Positions 42,981-52,197 are shown, counted from the first letter of the stretch. The stretch: 64,000 bases of DNA from Bog-756 sp963769905 (GCA_963769905.1 CAVYNG010000002.1:62001-126000); one strand, 5' to 3'. Numbers and translations are program-made. The notes: generated from the letters alone by a model not told the origin.

Positions 42981-43586
42981 GTGGCGGTCTTCTCGGGACC
43001 GCTCCAGTCCCTGATCGACGAATTGGGCCGCCTTCCCGGCATCGGTCCGAAGTCCGCCCAGCGGATCACCTTCCATCTGCTCAAGGTGGCTCCGGAGGAC
43101 GCGCTCCGACTCGCCGAGGCGATCATCGCGGTGAAGGAGCGCATCACTCTCTGCACCCGTTGTTTCAACGTCGCGGAGGGCGAGCTGTGCTCCGTCTGCA
43201 CCGACGAGCGACGCGATGCGACGGCCGTCTGTGTCGTCGAGGACCCTCGAGACATCGTCTCGGTGGAGAAGACCGGCGAGTTCTCCGGCGTGTACCACGT
43301 GCTGCAGGGCGCGCTCAACCCGATCGAAGGGATCGGGCCCGATCAGCTGCGGGTGCGTGAGCTGCTCGCACGCGTCGACTCTGAGGGGATACGCGAAGTG
43401 ATCCTCTGCACCAACCCGAACCTCGAAGGCGAGGCGACCGCGATGTACCTCGCGCGACTGTTGAAGCCGTTGGGGCTGACGGTCACCCGCATCGCGAGCG
43501 GTCTCCCCGTGGGTGGCGATCTCGAGTACGCCGACGAGCTGACCCTCGGCCGTGCGCTCGAGGGCCGGCGCGAGGTCGACGCGTAG
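42981..43586 (+). CDS. recR: Recombination protein RecR
   Basis: 201 residues, GTG start abutting the dnaX stop (TGAGTG). Helix-hairpin-helix LGRLPGIGPKSAQRITFHLL, a four-cysteine zinc finger (CTRCFN ... CSVCTD) near residues 57-75, and the Toprim domain starting at CVVEDPRD and including TNPNLEGEATA. Acts with RecF/RecO in loading RecA. The dnaX-recR pair is a conserved operon. Confidence 0.96.
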   Translation: MAVFSGPLQSLIDELGRLPGIGPKSAQRITFHLLKVAPEDALRLAEAIIAVKERITLCTRCFNVAEGELCSVCTDERRDATAVCVVEDPRDIVSVEKTGEFSGVYHVLQGALNPIEGIGPDQLRVRELLARVDSEGIREVILCTNPNLEGEATAMYLARLLKPLGLTVTRIASGLPVGGDLEYADELTLGRALEGRREVDA

Positions 43587-43662
43587 GTTCGGCGCACCCG
43601 ATCGCGTCGAGTGGCGTGGTTTCGAGCGGCGCGTCCCTACCCGGTTGGGGCAGCATGAGTGG

Positions 43663-44217
43663 ATGCCGAAGCCATCCGGGTCGCCCGTTCGGCATCTCTG
43701 GCTCCTGCGGCACGCAAAGGCGGCGTCCGATGCACCCTGGGGTGGGAGTGACCGCGAACGACCGCTGACCGAGCGCGGCCGGCGCGACGCGACCGCGCTC
43801 GGGAAGCGCCTGGCGGCCGACCTGCCCCTGCCGGCCCTCGAGGGGGTGCCCAAACCGGACCTTGCGATCTGCTCGGCGGCGGTGCGGACCCGCCAGACCG
43901 CGGATCGGGTGATCGAGGCGATGGGCGGCCGCATCCCTCTCGATTCCTATCGCTCGCTCTACGACGCCGACATCGACGTCGTGCTGCAGTACCTCCGCGA
44001 GATCGACGAGGGGGTGAAGAGCGCGCTGCTGGTCGGCCACAATCCGACCATGTTCCGCGCCGCGGTCGCGCTCGTCGACGAAGACGACCAAGCCGCGCTC
44101 GAAGCCCGCGGCTTCCCCACCTGCGCCCTCGCCGTCGTCGCGCTCGACATCGGATCGTGGGAGGACCTCTCCCTCGGACGCGGTTCGCTGCGCGGCGTGT
44201 TCCGGCCGCCGTACTGA
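43663..44217 (+). CDS. SixA-like histidine phosphatase
   Basis: 184 residues from ATG 43663. Histidine phosphatase superfamily: LLRHAKA (RHG-type catalytic His), ERPLTERGRRDA, a second Arg in CSAAVRTRQTAD and the second His in LLVGHNPTMF. It matches the short SixA/phosphohistidine-phosphatase branch rather than phosphoglycerate mutase. Physiological substrate unknown. Follows recR after 76 bases. Confidence 0.85.
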   Translation: MPKPSGSPVRHLWLLRHAKAASDAPWGGSDRERPLTERGRRDATALGKRLAADLPLPALEGVPKPDLAICSAAVRTRQTADRVIEAMGGRIPLDSYRSLYDADIDVVLQYLREIDEGVKSALLVGHNPTMFRAAVALVDEDDQAALEARGFPTCALAVVALDIGSWEDLSLGRGSLRGVFRPPY

Positions 44218-44229
44218 GATCGAGGGAGA

Positions 44230-44259
44230 GCGGCCCGGGCCGCCCGGAGCCGGCCGGGT
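44230..44259. terminator. GC-rich palindromic segment between convergent genes
   Basis: GCGGCCCGGGCCGC (44230-44243) is a perfect 14-bp palindrome followed by a second CCCGG/CCGGG arm pair up to 44259. It lies between the ends of the SixA-like gene and the thiolase gene. No T-run; hairpin terminator candidate only. Confidence 0.35.
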
Positions 44260-44262
44260 GGC

Positions 44263-45444
44263 TCAGAGTGTCCGCAGGATCGCCGCGTCCCCCTGCCCAC
44301 CACCACCGCAGAGGCTGACCGCCGCAGTGCCGCCGCCTCGGCGCTTGAGCTCGAGGAGCGCGGTCAGCGCGACGCGCGTACCGGACATGCCGACCGGATG
44401 ACCGAGCGCGATCGCTCCACCGTTGACGTTGACGACGTCGGTGCCGATCCCGAGATCGTCGGCCGAGGCGAGACCCACCGCGGCGAACGCCTCGTTGATC
44501 TCGAAGAGGTCGATGTCCGAGACGCCCAGCCCTGCCTTGTCCAGGGCGACGGTGATCGCGTGCGACGGCTGGTGGAGCAGCGAAGGGCTCGGTCCGGCGA
44601 CCTGGCCGTAGCTGACCAGCTCGCCGAGCGGCGCGATCCCGAGCTCTGCGGCCTTGGCCTTGGAGAGGACGATGACCGCCGCTCCGCCGTCGGAGATCTG
44701 GGAGGCGTTGCCCGCGGTGATGGTCCCGTTCTTGTCGAAGGCCGGTCGGAGCTTGGAGAGGGACTCGGCCGTCGTCTCGGGGCGCACTCCCTCGTCGGTG
44801 TCGACGACCAGGGGATCGCCCTTGCGCTGTGGCACGTTCACCGCGACGATCTCGTCGGCGAACCGGCCGTCTTTGATCGCGGCCGCTGCGCGCTCGTGCG
44901 AGAGCGCGCTGAATGCATCCTGGCGCTCACGCGACACTCCGTCTGCACCGTTGTAGCGCTCGGTGCCGAGGCCCATCGCACAGTTGTCGAACGCGCAGAA
45001 CAGCCCGTCGTACATCATCGAGTCGACCAGCGTCCCGTCCCCCAGCCGGTAGCCGCCCCTCGCACCGGGAAGCAGGTACGGCGCCTGGGTCATCGACTCC
45101 ATGCCGCCCGCCACGACGATCTCCGCTTCACCCACGTTGATCAGCAGGTCGGCAAGGTAGATGGCGTTGAGCCCCGAAAGGCACACCTTGTTGATGGTGG
45201 TCGCCGGCACGGTCATCGGGATGCCCGCCTTCGACGCGGCCTGGCGAGCGGTGATCTGACCGGCGCCCGCTTGGATCACCTGGCCCATCAGGACGTAGTC
45301 GACGTCCTCGGGCTTGAGGCCGGCTCGCTCGAGCGCCGCGGCGATCGCGAATCCGCCGAGGTCCGCCGCGGCGAACCCGCCGAGTGCCCCCGAGAGCTTC
45401 CCGATCGGGGTTCTTGCACCAGCGGCGATGACGGTTCCGGACAT
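44263..45444 (-). CDS. Acetyl-CoA acetyltransferase (thiolase)
   Basis: 393 residues, usual for biosynthetic/degradative type II thiolases. Nucleophile C88 in NKVCLSGLNAIYLA, GGMESMTQAPYLLP, the NEAFAAV motif, GHPVGMSG with the catalytic His and the C-terminal CGGGGQGDA with the second Cys. It condenses two acetyl-CoA to acetoacetyl-CoA, which is the entry step of the ethylmalonyl-CoA pathway whose genes surround it. Divergent from ccrA with 138 bases between. Confidence 0.94.
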   Translation of the reverse strand: MSGTVIAAGARTPIGKLSGALGGFAAADLGGFAIAAALERAGLKPEDVDYVLMGQVIQAGAGQITARQAASKAGIPMTVPATTINKVCLSGLNAIYLADLLINVGEAEIVVAGGMESMTQAPYLLPGARGGYRLGDGTLVDSMMYDGLFCAFDNCAMGLGTERYNGADGVSRERQDAFSALSHERAAAAIKDGRFADEIVAVNVPQRKGDPLVVDTDEGVRPETTAESLSKLRPAFDKNGTITAGNASQISDGGAAVIVLSKAKAAELGIAPLGELVSYGQVAGPSPSLLHQPSHAITVALDKAGLGVSDIDLFEINEAFAAVGLASADDLGIGTDVVNVNGGAIALGHPVGMSGTRVALTALLELKRRGGGTAAVSLCGGGGQGDAAILRTL

Positions 45445-45582
45445 GACGACCTCCGAGGCCAGGTGGCCCGATCAGGCGGCGAGCCCCGCGGGATCCGCCA
45501 CGACGACAGGGCTCCATGATAAGCGGGCGACGAGAAGGCCCTCCACAGGGCGCTGCCGGGGACGCGGGTATCCTCCGGTCCC

Positions 45583-46923
45583 ATGCAGGAGTTCCTCGAA
45601 GCCATCGAGTCGGGCGCGAGTGGCGAGGAGATCGGGTCGCTCCCGCTGCCCGAGACCTACCGGGCTGCGTTCGTCCGGCGTGCGGACGTGGCGATGTTCG
45701 ACGGGTTGGAAAGCGCCGACAAAGATCCGCGGAAGTCGTTGCAGGTCGGCGAGGTACCCCTCCCCGAGCTGGCACCCGACGAGGCCTACGTGGCGGTGAT
45801 GGCGAGTGCCATCAACTTCAACACGGTCTGGACGTCGATCTTCGAGCCGCTCCCGACCTTCGGCTTCCTCGACCGGCTCGGCAAGGAATCGGCCTGGGGG
45901 GCGCGTCACGCGCTCGACTACCACATCGTCGGCTCTGATGCCTCGGGCGTCGTGGTGCGAACCGGCTCGGCGGTCCGCAATTGGAAGCCGGGTGACCGGG
46001 TGACCGTGCACTGCAACTACGTCGACGACCAGAGCCCGAGTGCACACGACGACTCGATGCTGGCGGACAACCAGCGGATCTGGGGGTTCGAGACCAACTT
46101 CGGGGGTCTGGCCGAGATGACCCTCGTCAAGGCCAACCAACTGATGCCGAAGCCGGCCCACCTGACCTGGGAGGAGGCCGCGGTCAACGCGCTGTGCAAT
46201 TCGACCTCGTACCGCATGATCGTCTCGAAGAACGGGGCGCACATGAAACAGGGTGACAAGGTCCTCGTCTGGGGCGCGTCGGGCGGACTCGGGGCCTACG
46301 CGGTGCAGTACGTGATGAACGGCGGAGGCACCCCGGTCGGGGTGGTGTCCTCCCCCGAGAAGGTGGCGCTGCTCCACGACCTCGGTGTCGAGGCGGTGAT
46401 CGACCGCAAGGCCGGCGCTTACCGGTTCTGGAAGGACGAGCACACCCAGGACGAGTCGGAGTGGCGCCGATTCGGGAAGGACATCCGGGCCCTCCTCGGC
46501 GACGACGTGGACATCGTCTTCGAGCACCCTGGCCGTCAGACGATGGGCGCATCGGTCTTCGCGGCGAAGCGAGGAGGCATGATCGTCACCTGCGCGGCGA
46601 CGTCGGGGTACATGATCGAGTACGACAACCGCCACCTCTGGATGAAGCTCAAGACGATCAAGGGATCCCACTTCGCGAACTACCGCGAGGCCTGGGACGC
46701 CAACCAGCTGGTCTGCGAGGGCAAGATCCTCCCGCCGCTCTCCGCGGTCTACCCCCTCGACCAGGTGGGCGACGCGGCCTACCAGGTCCACCAGAACCTC
46801 CACGAGGGGAAGATCGGGGTGCTCTGCCTGGCCCCCTCGGAAGGTCTCGGGATCGACGACCCCGCCCTCCGGGCGCGGATCGGCGAGGACCGGATCACGC
46901 TCTTCCGGAGGCACGGGGCGTGA
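45583..46923 (+). CDS. ccrA: Crotonyl-CoA carboxylase/reductase
   Basis: Key enzyme of the ethylmalonyl-CoA pathway: crotonyl-CoA + CO2 + NADPH gives (2S)-ethylmalonyl-CoA. 446 residues, MDR/zinc-less alcohol dehydrogenase fold. Residues reported to hold CO2 in the Kitasatospora enzyme (Asn, Phe-Glu, His) have counterparts here: N80 in INFNTVW, F169-E170 in WGFETNFGG and H363 in KGSHFAN, which supports true carboxylation rather than plain reduction. NADPH site: VWGASGGLGAYAVQ. The stop overlaps the start of the epimerase gene by 4 bases. Confidence 0.95.
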   Translation: MQEFLEAIESGASGEEIGSLPLPETYRAAFVRRADVAMFDGLESADKDPRKSLQVGEVPLPELAPDEAYVAVMASAINFNTVWTSIFEPLPTFGFLDRLGKESAWGARHALDYHIVGSDASGVVVRTGSAVRNWKPGDRVTVHCNYVDDQSPSAHDDSMLADNQRIWGFETNFGGLAEMTLVKANQLMPKPAHLTWEEAAVNALCNSTSYRMIVSKNGAHMKQGDKVLVWGASGGLGAYAVQYVMNGGGTPVGVVSSPEKVALLHDLGVEAVIDRKAGAYRFWKDEHTQDESEWRRFGKDIRALLGDDVDIVFEHPGRQTMGASVFAAKRGGMIVTCAATSGYMIEYDNRHLWMKLKTIKGSHFANYREAWDANQLVCEGKILPPLSAVYPLDQVGDAAYQVHQNLHEGKIGVLCLAPSEGLGIDDPALRARIGEDRITLFRRHGA

Positions 46924-47330
46924 CCGCGCCGCTCCTGACCGAGATCGACCACGTGGCCATTGCGGTGCAGGACTTGGAAGCCGCCATCGCGTACTACGCG
47001 GAGGATTTCGGCGTCTCCGTCGTCCATCGTGAGCGGATCGAGTCGGACGGGGTGGAGGAGGCGCTCATCCGGGTTGCCGACAGCTACATCCAGCTTCTGA
47101 CCCCGATCCGCGCCGACTCGCCGGTCGCCAAGTTCCTCGAGAAGAAGGGGGAAGGCCTCCACCACGTCGGGTACCGGGTCGCCGATTGCGCGGCGGCGCT
47201 CGAGTCGGTGAAGGACCACGGCGGCCAGGTCATCGACGAGGTGCCGCGACCGGGATCGCGGGGGACGACGGTTGCCTTCGTCCACCCGAAGGGTGCCTTC
47301 GGCACCCTGATCGAGCTCGTGCAGGAGTAG
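46920..47330 (+). CDS. mce: Methylmalonyl/ethylmalonyl-CoA epimerase
   Basis: 136 residues, GTG start coupled to the ccrA stop. Vicinal oxygen chelate fold with metal ligands in EIDHVAIAV, LHHVGYRV and TLIELVQE, as in methylmalonyl-CoA epimerases. It would interconvert the 2S and 2R forms of ethylmalonyl-CoA and methylmalonyl-CoA, linking the products of carboxylation to the B12 mutases. Position directly after ccrA supports use in the ethylmalonyl-CoA pathway. Confidence 0.93.
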   Translation: MTAPLLTEIDHVAIAVQDLEAAIAYYAEDFGVSVVHRERIESDGVEEALIRVADSYIQLLTPIRADSPVAKFLEKKGEGLHHVGYRVADCAAALESVKDHGGQVIDEVPRPGSRGTTVAFVHPKGAFGTLIELVQE

Positions 47331-47344
47331 GCGGAAACCCGCCC

Positions 47345-48259
47345 GTGGACGCGGCGAGCCCGCCACGCACCGACCGAGCGCTGCACGGACGCTCCGGGGC
47401 ACCGCCGACCCAACTCCCACCCGACCCCTTCGGGGCCGATCGCCGCGTCCCGGCCCGGGCAGTGCCCGCGATCGACGTGCCGGACGCGCCGGTGCCACCT
47501 CGGGAGCACTTCGTACCGGCGATCGCCTCGAAGCTCCGAAGCTACGTCTATCTGTTGGTCGACCCCCGCACCGGTCGGCCCTTCTTCGTCGGGAGGGGAC
47601 GGGGCGACCGCTGTTTCGACCACGTTGCCGCCGCGCGCTCCGACCGGTCGCCTGACCGCGAGGATGCCGAAGGAGGGCAGTTCCCGGTGCTCGACCGCAT
47701 CCGCGACGCCGAGTCCGACGGGCGCGAGGTCCGCATCGACATCCTCCGTCACGGCCTGACCAACGGCGAGGCGTCGCTGGTGCAGGCGGCCGTCGCCGAC
47801 GCCCTCGGGATCGACGGAAGCACGAAGCTCGGGAGCCAGCGCCGCTCCGCCGGGGAGATGGACGTGGCGCTGGCGAAACGAGCCAAGTTCAAGCGCTTTC
47901 ACCAGGTCGTGCTGTTGCGGGTCGGCGGCCCCGGCGCCGACGCCTCCTACGACATCGCACGGCACAGCTGGAGGATCGGTCGACGCTGGATCGACCCGGC
48001 TGCACCTCGCTCGCCGCGGTGGGCGATCCTCGTCGTGGGCGAGCTGGTCGCCGCGGTGTTCCGGATCGACCACTGGGTACCCACCGGGTCGACCGTCACC
48101 GGTCGAGGGGACGTGCGTTACTCGTTCGTCGGTGCTCGCGACGAGGAGCTCGAGCGCCGCTACCTCGGGAGGTCGGTCGCGGCCCATCGGGGTGCCGGGC
48201 CGCAGAGTCCGGTGACCTACGTGTGGTGCGGGCCTCACTGGGTCAACACGCCGAGCTGA
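47345..48259 (+). CDS. GIY-YIG (LEM-3-like) domain protein of unknown function
   Basis: 304 residues from GTG 47345. After a Pro-rich N-terminus of about 60 residues comes a LEM-3-like GIY-YIG domain: SYVYLLVDPRTGRPFFVGRG, RCFDHVAAA, an Arg in VRIDILRHGL and the catalytic-type Glu in TNGEASLVQAAV. A second, unnamed domain follows with repeated aromatic residues (HSWRIGRRWIDP; VFRIDHWVP; SPVTYVWCGPHWV) that recalls PUA/ASCH-like RNA-binding folds, but this is a guess. Such two-domain proteins occur as isolated genes in actinobacteria. It sits 14 bases after the epimerase gene and before the carboxylase gene; the reason for this placement is unclear. Confidence 0.7.
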   Translation: MDAASPPRTDRALHGRSGAPPTQLPPDPFGADRRVPARAVPAIDVPDAPVPPREHFVPAIASKLRSYVYLLVDPRTGRPFFVGRGRGDRCFDHVAAARSDRSPDREDAEGGQFPVLDRIRDAESDGREVRIDILRHGLTNGEASLVQAAVADALGIDGSTKLGSQRRSAGEMDVALAKRAKFKRFHQVVLLRVGGPGADASYDIARHSWRIGRRWIDPAAPRSPRWAILVVGELVAAVFRIDHWVPTGSTVTGRGDVRYSFVGARDEELERRYLGRSVAAHRGAGPQSPVTYVWCGPHWVNTPS

Positions 48260-48324
48260 CCGGACCGGGTGGCGCCGCCGGGGAGGACCCGACCCCCGCA
48301 GGTGGGTCCGGTAGCCTTCGCGCG

Positions 48325-49881
48325 ATGGATCACCCCATGACCCAACGCCTCGCGGAACTGGCCGAACGCCGCGAACAGGCTCGCAACGCGGGTACGCCGC
48401 GCGCGGTCGAAAAGCACCATGCCAAGGGCAAGATGACCGCCCGTGAGCGCATCGACTACCTGCTCGACGACGGCTCGTTCCAGGAGCTCGACATGCTGGC
48501 CCGCCACCGCGCCCACGGGATGGGCCTCGAGGACAACCGGCCCTACACCGACGGGGTGATCACCGGCTTCGGGACCATCGACGGCCGCCGGGTGTGCGTG
48601 TTCAGCCAGGACTTCACCGTCTTCGGTGGCGCCCTCGGCGAGGTCTTCGCCGAGAAGATCCACAAGGTCATGGATCTCGCGTCGTCGATCGGCGTCCCGA
48701 TGATCGGTCTCAACGACGGCGCAGGTGCCCGCATCCAGGAGGGCGTCGTCTCGCTGCATTCCTACGGGGGCATCTTCCACCGCAACGCGGAGGCGTCGGG
48801 GGTGATCCCCCAGATCAGCGTCATCCTCGGACCGTGCGCCGGAGGCGCGGTCTACAGCCCGGCGATGACCGACTTCATCTTCATGGTGCAGGGCACCAGC
48901 CACATGTTCATCACCGGGCCCGACGTGGTGAAGACGGTCACCGGCGAGGACGTGACCTTGGAGGAGCTCGGCGGCGCGATGAGCCACGCCACCAAGTCCG
49001 GTGTCGCCGCCTTCGTCGCGGCCGACGAGAAGTCCTGCCTCGACGACGTCCGCTACCTGCTCGGCTTCCTGCCGTCGAACAACCTCGAAGAGGCTCCTGT
49101 CGTGCCCTCGGGAGACGACCCCGAGCGGTTGACGCCCGAGCTGACCGAGCTGATGCCGACCTCTCCCAACCAGCCCTACGACATGAAGAAGGTGATCGAG
49201 GCGGTCGTCGACGACGGCGAGTTCTTCGAGGTCAACCACCACTGGGCGATGAACCTGGTCTGCGGGTTCGCCCGCATCGACGGCCGCTCGGTCGGCATCG
49301 TCGGCAACCAGCCCCAGATGCTCGCCGGAGTGCTGAACATCGACGCGTCCGAGAAGGGAGCCCGTTTCGTCCGGACCTGCGACGCGTTCAACATCCCGCT
49401 GATCACCTTCGTGGACGTCCCCGGCTTCATGCCCGGCACCGACCAGGAGTACGGGGGCATCATCCGTCACGGCGCGAAGCTGCTCTACGCCTACTGCGAG
49501 TCGACGGTGCCGCGGGTGCAGATCATCACCCGCAAGGCCTACGGCGGCGCCTACGTCGTCATGAACTCGAAGTCGATCGGCGCCGACCTGGCCTTTGCCT
49601 GGCCATCGGCCGAGCTCGCGGTCATGGGCCCCGAGGGCGCGGTCGAGATCGTCTACCGACGTGATCTCGCCGAGGCGGACGACCCGGTCGGGCGCCGAAA
49701 GGAACTGGTCGAGGAGTACACCGAGCGCTACGCCAATCCGTACGCGGCCGCGGAGCGCGGGTATGTGGACGACGTGATCGACCCCGCCGAGACCCGCCGG
49801 ATCCTCGTGCGCAGCCTCGCGGTGCTGGTCTCGAAGCGCGAGGAGCTCCCGAAGCGCAAGCACGGGAACATGCCCCTGTGA
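48325..49881 (+). CDS. pccB: Acyl-CoA (propionyl-CoA) carboxylase, beta/carboxyltransferase subunit
   Basis: 518 residues from ATG 48325 (ATG 48337 is an alternative). Two crotonase-fold halves with oxyanion loops: first GLNDGAGARIQEGV and GPCAGGAVYSP, second VDVPGFMPGTDQEYGGIIR and KAYGGAYVVMNSK. Transfers carboxyl from biotin to propionyl-CoA (possibly acetyl- or butyryl-CoA) to form methylmalonyl-CoA. It needs a biotin-carboxylase/BCCP alpha subunit, which is not in the window. Overlaps the small epsilon-like gene by 4 bases. Confidence 0.92.
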   Translation: MDHPMTQRLAELAERREQARNAGTPRAVEKHHAKGKMTARERIDYLLDDGSFQELDMLARHRAHGMGLEDNRPYTDGVITGFGTIDGRRVCVFSQDFTVFGGALGEVFAEKIHKVMDLASSIGVPMIGLNDGAGARIQEGVVSLHSYGGIFHRNAEASGVIPQISVILGPCAGGAVYSPAMTDFIFMVQGTSHMFITGPDVVKTVTGEDVTLEELGGAMSHATKSGVAAFVAADEKSCLDDVRYLLGFLPSNNLEEAPVVPSGDDPERLTPELTELMPTSPNQPYDMKKVIEAVVDDGEFFEVNHHWAMNLVCGFARIDGRSVGIVGNQPQMLAGVLNIDASEKGARFVRTCDAFNIPLITFVDVPGFMPGTDQEYGGIIRHGAKLLYAYCESTVPRVQIITRKAYGGAYVVMNSKSIGADLAFAWPSAELAVMGPEGAVEIVYRRDLAEADDPVGRRKELVEEYTERYANPYAAAERGYVDDVIDPAETRRILVRSLAVLVSKREELPKRKHGNMPL

Positions 49882-50066
49882 ACGGACGACCCACGCCTCC
49901 CCCCGAGGTGGTGGCCGCCATCGCCGCAGCGGTCGACCAGGTCTGGCCGCGACCGCGGCTCTCCGAGGGGCCCCTGCTCGACACGGTGCCCCCATGGCGG
50001 TTCAGCGGGCGTTGGTGGTCGCGCCCGGCGACGAGCCGGCGCGATCGCCCCACTCCCTTCGGCTGA
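49878..50066 (+). CDS. Acyl-CoA carboxylase epsilon-like small subunit
   Basis: 62 residues, GTG coupled to the pccB stop (GTGA). A short N-terminal helix (PEVVAAIAAAVDQVW) and a C-terminal PPWRFSGRWWSRP patch recall the W-R-x-S-G-R tail of actinobacterial AccE epsilon subunits, which stabilise the beta hexamer and its link to the alpha subunit. Identification rests on this motif, size and position. Ends 33 bases before the convergent mutase gene. Confidence 0.65.
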   Translation: MNGRPTPPPEVVAAIAAAVDQVWPRPRLSEGPLLDTVPPWRFSGRWWSRPATSRRDRPTPFG

Positions 50067-50099
50067 CCCGGCGTTCGACCCGGCTGTCGGCGGCGCGGC

Positions 50100-52145
50100 T
50101 CAGGCCGCGGTGGTGGAGCGGTGCTGCTCGGCGAGGTCGACCAGGTCGTCGACGATCTTCCCGAGCTCGAAGTCCTTCGGCGTGTAGACGCGGGCGACGC
50201 CCTTGCCGGTGAGGATCTCCGCGTCCTCCGGAGGGATGATCCCGCCGACGACCACCGGCGCGTCGACGCCGGCGGCTCGCAGCCGGTCCACCACCTCGGG
50301 GACGAGCTCGAGATGGCTGCCCGAGAGGATCGAGATCCCGACGACGTCGACGTCCTCGTCGCGGGCGGCGGCCGCGATCTCGGCCGGCGTGAGACGGATC
50401 CCCTGGTAGACGACCTCGAACCCCGCGTCGCGTGCGGCGACCGCGATCTGCTCAGCCCCGTTCGAGTGGCCGTCGAGGCCCGGTTTCGCCACGAGCAGCC
50501 GCGGCGGTCCACCGGTGCGCTCGGCGAGCGCCTTCGCCCGGTCGAGCACCGCGCGGAACTCGGTGCCACGGTGGCCGATACCTCCGCCCACCCCGGTCGG
50601 GGCGCGGTACTCGCCGAACACCTCGCGGAGCGCGCCCGCCCATTCGCCCGTGGTTCCACCGGCATGGGCCAACGCGACGGTGGCGGGCATCACGTTGTCG
50701 GTGCCCGCGGCAGCCCGTCGGAGGTCGTCGAGCGCACGGGTCACCGCCGCCTGGTCGCGCGACGAGCGCCACGCCTCGACGTCCGCGCGCAGCTCTGTCT
50801 CGACCGCCGGGTCCACCTTGAGGATCGCGGCCGGGGACCCCTGGCCGTCCGCCTCGGCCGGCGCGAGCGGTGAGTCGGCGGTCTCGGTGAAGCAGTTGAC
50901 CCCCACGACTTTGAGCTCACCGGTCTCGATTCGGCGCACCCGCTCGGCCTGGCTCGCCACCAAGCGCGACTTGAGCTCGTCGATTGCCTCGAACGCGCCC
51001 CCGAGCGCGAGGACCTCGTCCAGCTCTGCCGACGCAGACTCGACGAGCTCCGCTGTCTTCGCCGCGATGACCGGGGACCCGTCGAAGATGTCCCCGTACT
51101 CGAGGAGGTCGGACTCGAAGGCCAGGATCTGCTGGATCCGGAGCGACCACTGCTGGTCCCAGGGCCGCGGCAGACCGAGTGCCTCGTTCCACGCGGGCAG
51201 CTGGATGGCGCGGGCGCGGGCGCGCTTGGACAAGGTGACGCCCAGCGCCTCGAGGACGATCCGGGGGACATTGTTCTCCGGCTGTTCCTCGGTGAGCCCG
51301 AGCGAGTTGACCTGCACGCCGTAACGGAAGCGACGGAGCTTCGGGTCCGAGACGCCGTAACGCTCCGAGCAGACCCGCTCCCACAGCTCGGTGAAGGCGC
51401 GCATCTTGCAGGTCTCCTCGATGAAGCGCACACCGGCGTTGACGAAGAAGGAGATGCGTCCGACCACTTCGTCGAAATCGCCTTCGGGTATCTGCCCCGA
51501 GTCGCGGACCGCATCGAGGACCCCGATCGCGGTCGCCAGCGCGTACGCGATCTCCTGGGTTGGCGTGGAGCCCGCCTCCTGGAGGTGGTAGCTGCAGACG
51601 TTGATCGGGTTCCACTTCGGCACGTGGCGCACCGTGTAGGCGATCACGTCGACGATCAGACGGCGGCTCGGAGCCGGAGGGAAGATGAAGGTGCCGCGGC
51701 TCAGGTACTCCTTCACGATGTCGTTCTGGGTGGTGCCCGACAGCGCGCGGGTGTCGGCTCCCTGGTCCTCGGCGTGCGCGATGTAGAGGCCGAGCAGCCA
51801 GGCCGCGGTCGCGTTGATGGTCATCGAGGTGTTCATCGACGCGACCGGGATCCCCTCCAGCAGCTGGGCCATGTGGCCGAGGTGGGCGACGGGCACTCCC
51901 ACCTTGCCGACCTCGCCGGCGGCTTCGGGAGAGTCGGGGTCGTAGCCGATCTGGGTCGGGAGGTCGAAGGCGATCGAGAGCCCGGTCTGGCCCTTCGCGA
52001 GGTTGGTGCGGTAGAGCTCGTTGGACGCCTTGGCAGTCGAGTGTCCCGAGTAGGTGCGCATGACCCACGGCTTGTCGGGCGTGCGCCCTCCCGGTCCGGG
52101 TTCGCGGGCGCCGTTCTCAGGTGACACGTCGCTCATGTCCCCCAT
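50100..52145 (-). CDS. ecm: Ethylmalonyl-CoA mutase (B12-dependent)
   Basis: 681 residues; ATG 52145 chosen because GGGAGG lies 5 bases upstream (ATG 52136 is second choice). The substrate domain starts with MRTYSGHSTAKASNELYR and contains TGLSIAFDLPTQIGYD, SMTINATAAWLLGLY and WNPINVCSYHLQEAGSTP. This matches ethylmalonyl-CoA mutase of Rhodobacter type more closely than methylmalonyl-CoA mutase, as I remember both. The B12-binding domain has the DGHSNG base-off motif, SILSGSH and GGIIPPED. It rearranges ethylmalonyl-CoA to methylsuccinyl-CoA. Same strand as, and 52 bases after, the hydroxybutyryl-CoA dehydrogenase gene. Confidence 0.87.
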   Translation of the reverse strand: MGDMSDVSPENGAREPGPGGRTPDKPWVMRTYSGHSTAKASNELYRTNLAKGQTGLSIAFDLPTQIGYDPDSPEAAGEVGKVGVPVAHLGHMAQLLEGIPVASMNTSMTINATAAWLLGLYIAHAEDQGADTRALSGTTQNDIVKEYLSRGTFIFPPAPSRRLIVDVIAYTVRHVPKWNPINVCSYHLQEAGSTPTQEIAYALATAIGVLDAVRDSGQIPEGDFDEVVGRISFFVNAGVRFIEETCKMRAFTELWERVCSERYGVSDPKLRRFRYGVQVNSLGLTEEQPENNVPRIVLEALGVTLSKRARARAIQLPAWNEALGLPRPWDQQWSLRIQQILAFESDLLEYGDIFDGSPVIAAKTAELVESASAELDEVLALGGAFEAIDELKSRLVASQAERVRRIETGELKVVGVNCFTETADSPLAPAEADGQGSPAAILKVDPAVETELRADVEAWRSSRDQAAVTRALDDLRRAAAGTDNVMPATVALAHAGGTTGEWAGALREVFGEYRAPTGVGGGIGHRGTEFRAVLDRAKALAERTGGPPRLLVAKPGLDGHSNGAEQIAVAARDAGFEVVYQGIRLTPAEIAAAARDEDVDVVGISILSGSHLELVPEVVDRLRAAGVDAPVVVGGIIPPEDAEILTGKGVARVYTPKDFELGKIVDDLVDLAEQHRSTTAA

Positions 52146-52197
52146 TGTGGCCTCCCTGCCCGCCAGGTGCCGCCGTCCCCTCCGATCGGCGGGGTTG

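Noticed and set aside
47345..48259. GIY-YIG protein as a homing endonuclease or part of a mobile element
   Set aside because: No intron, intein, repeats or integrase is present nearby, and codon use matches its neighbours. The domain resembles the LEM-3 type, not phage homing enzymes.
50100..52145. Annotation as methylmalonyl-CoA mutase large subunit
   Set aside because: The N-terminal sequence, the single-chain length and the pairing with ccrA fit ethylmalonyl-CoA mutase better. No small MutA-like subunit is next to it.
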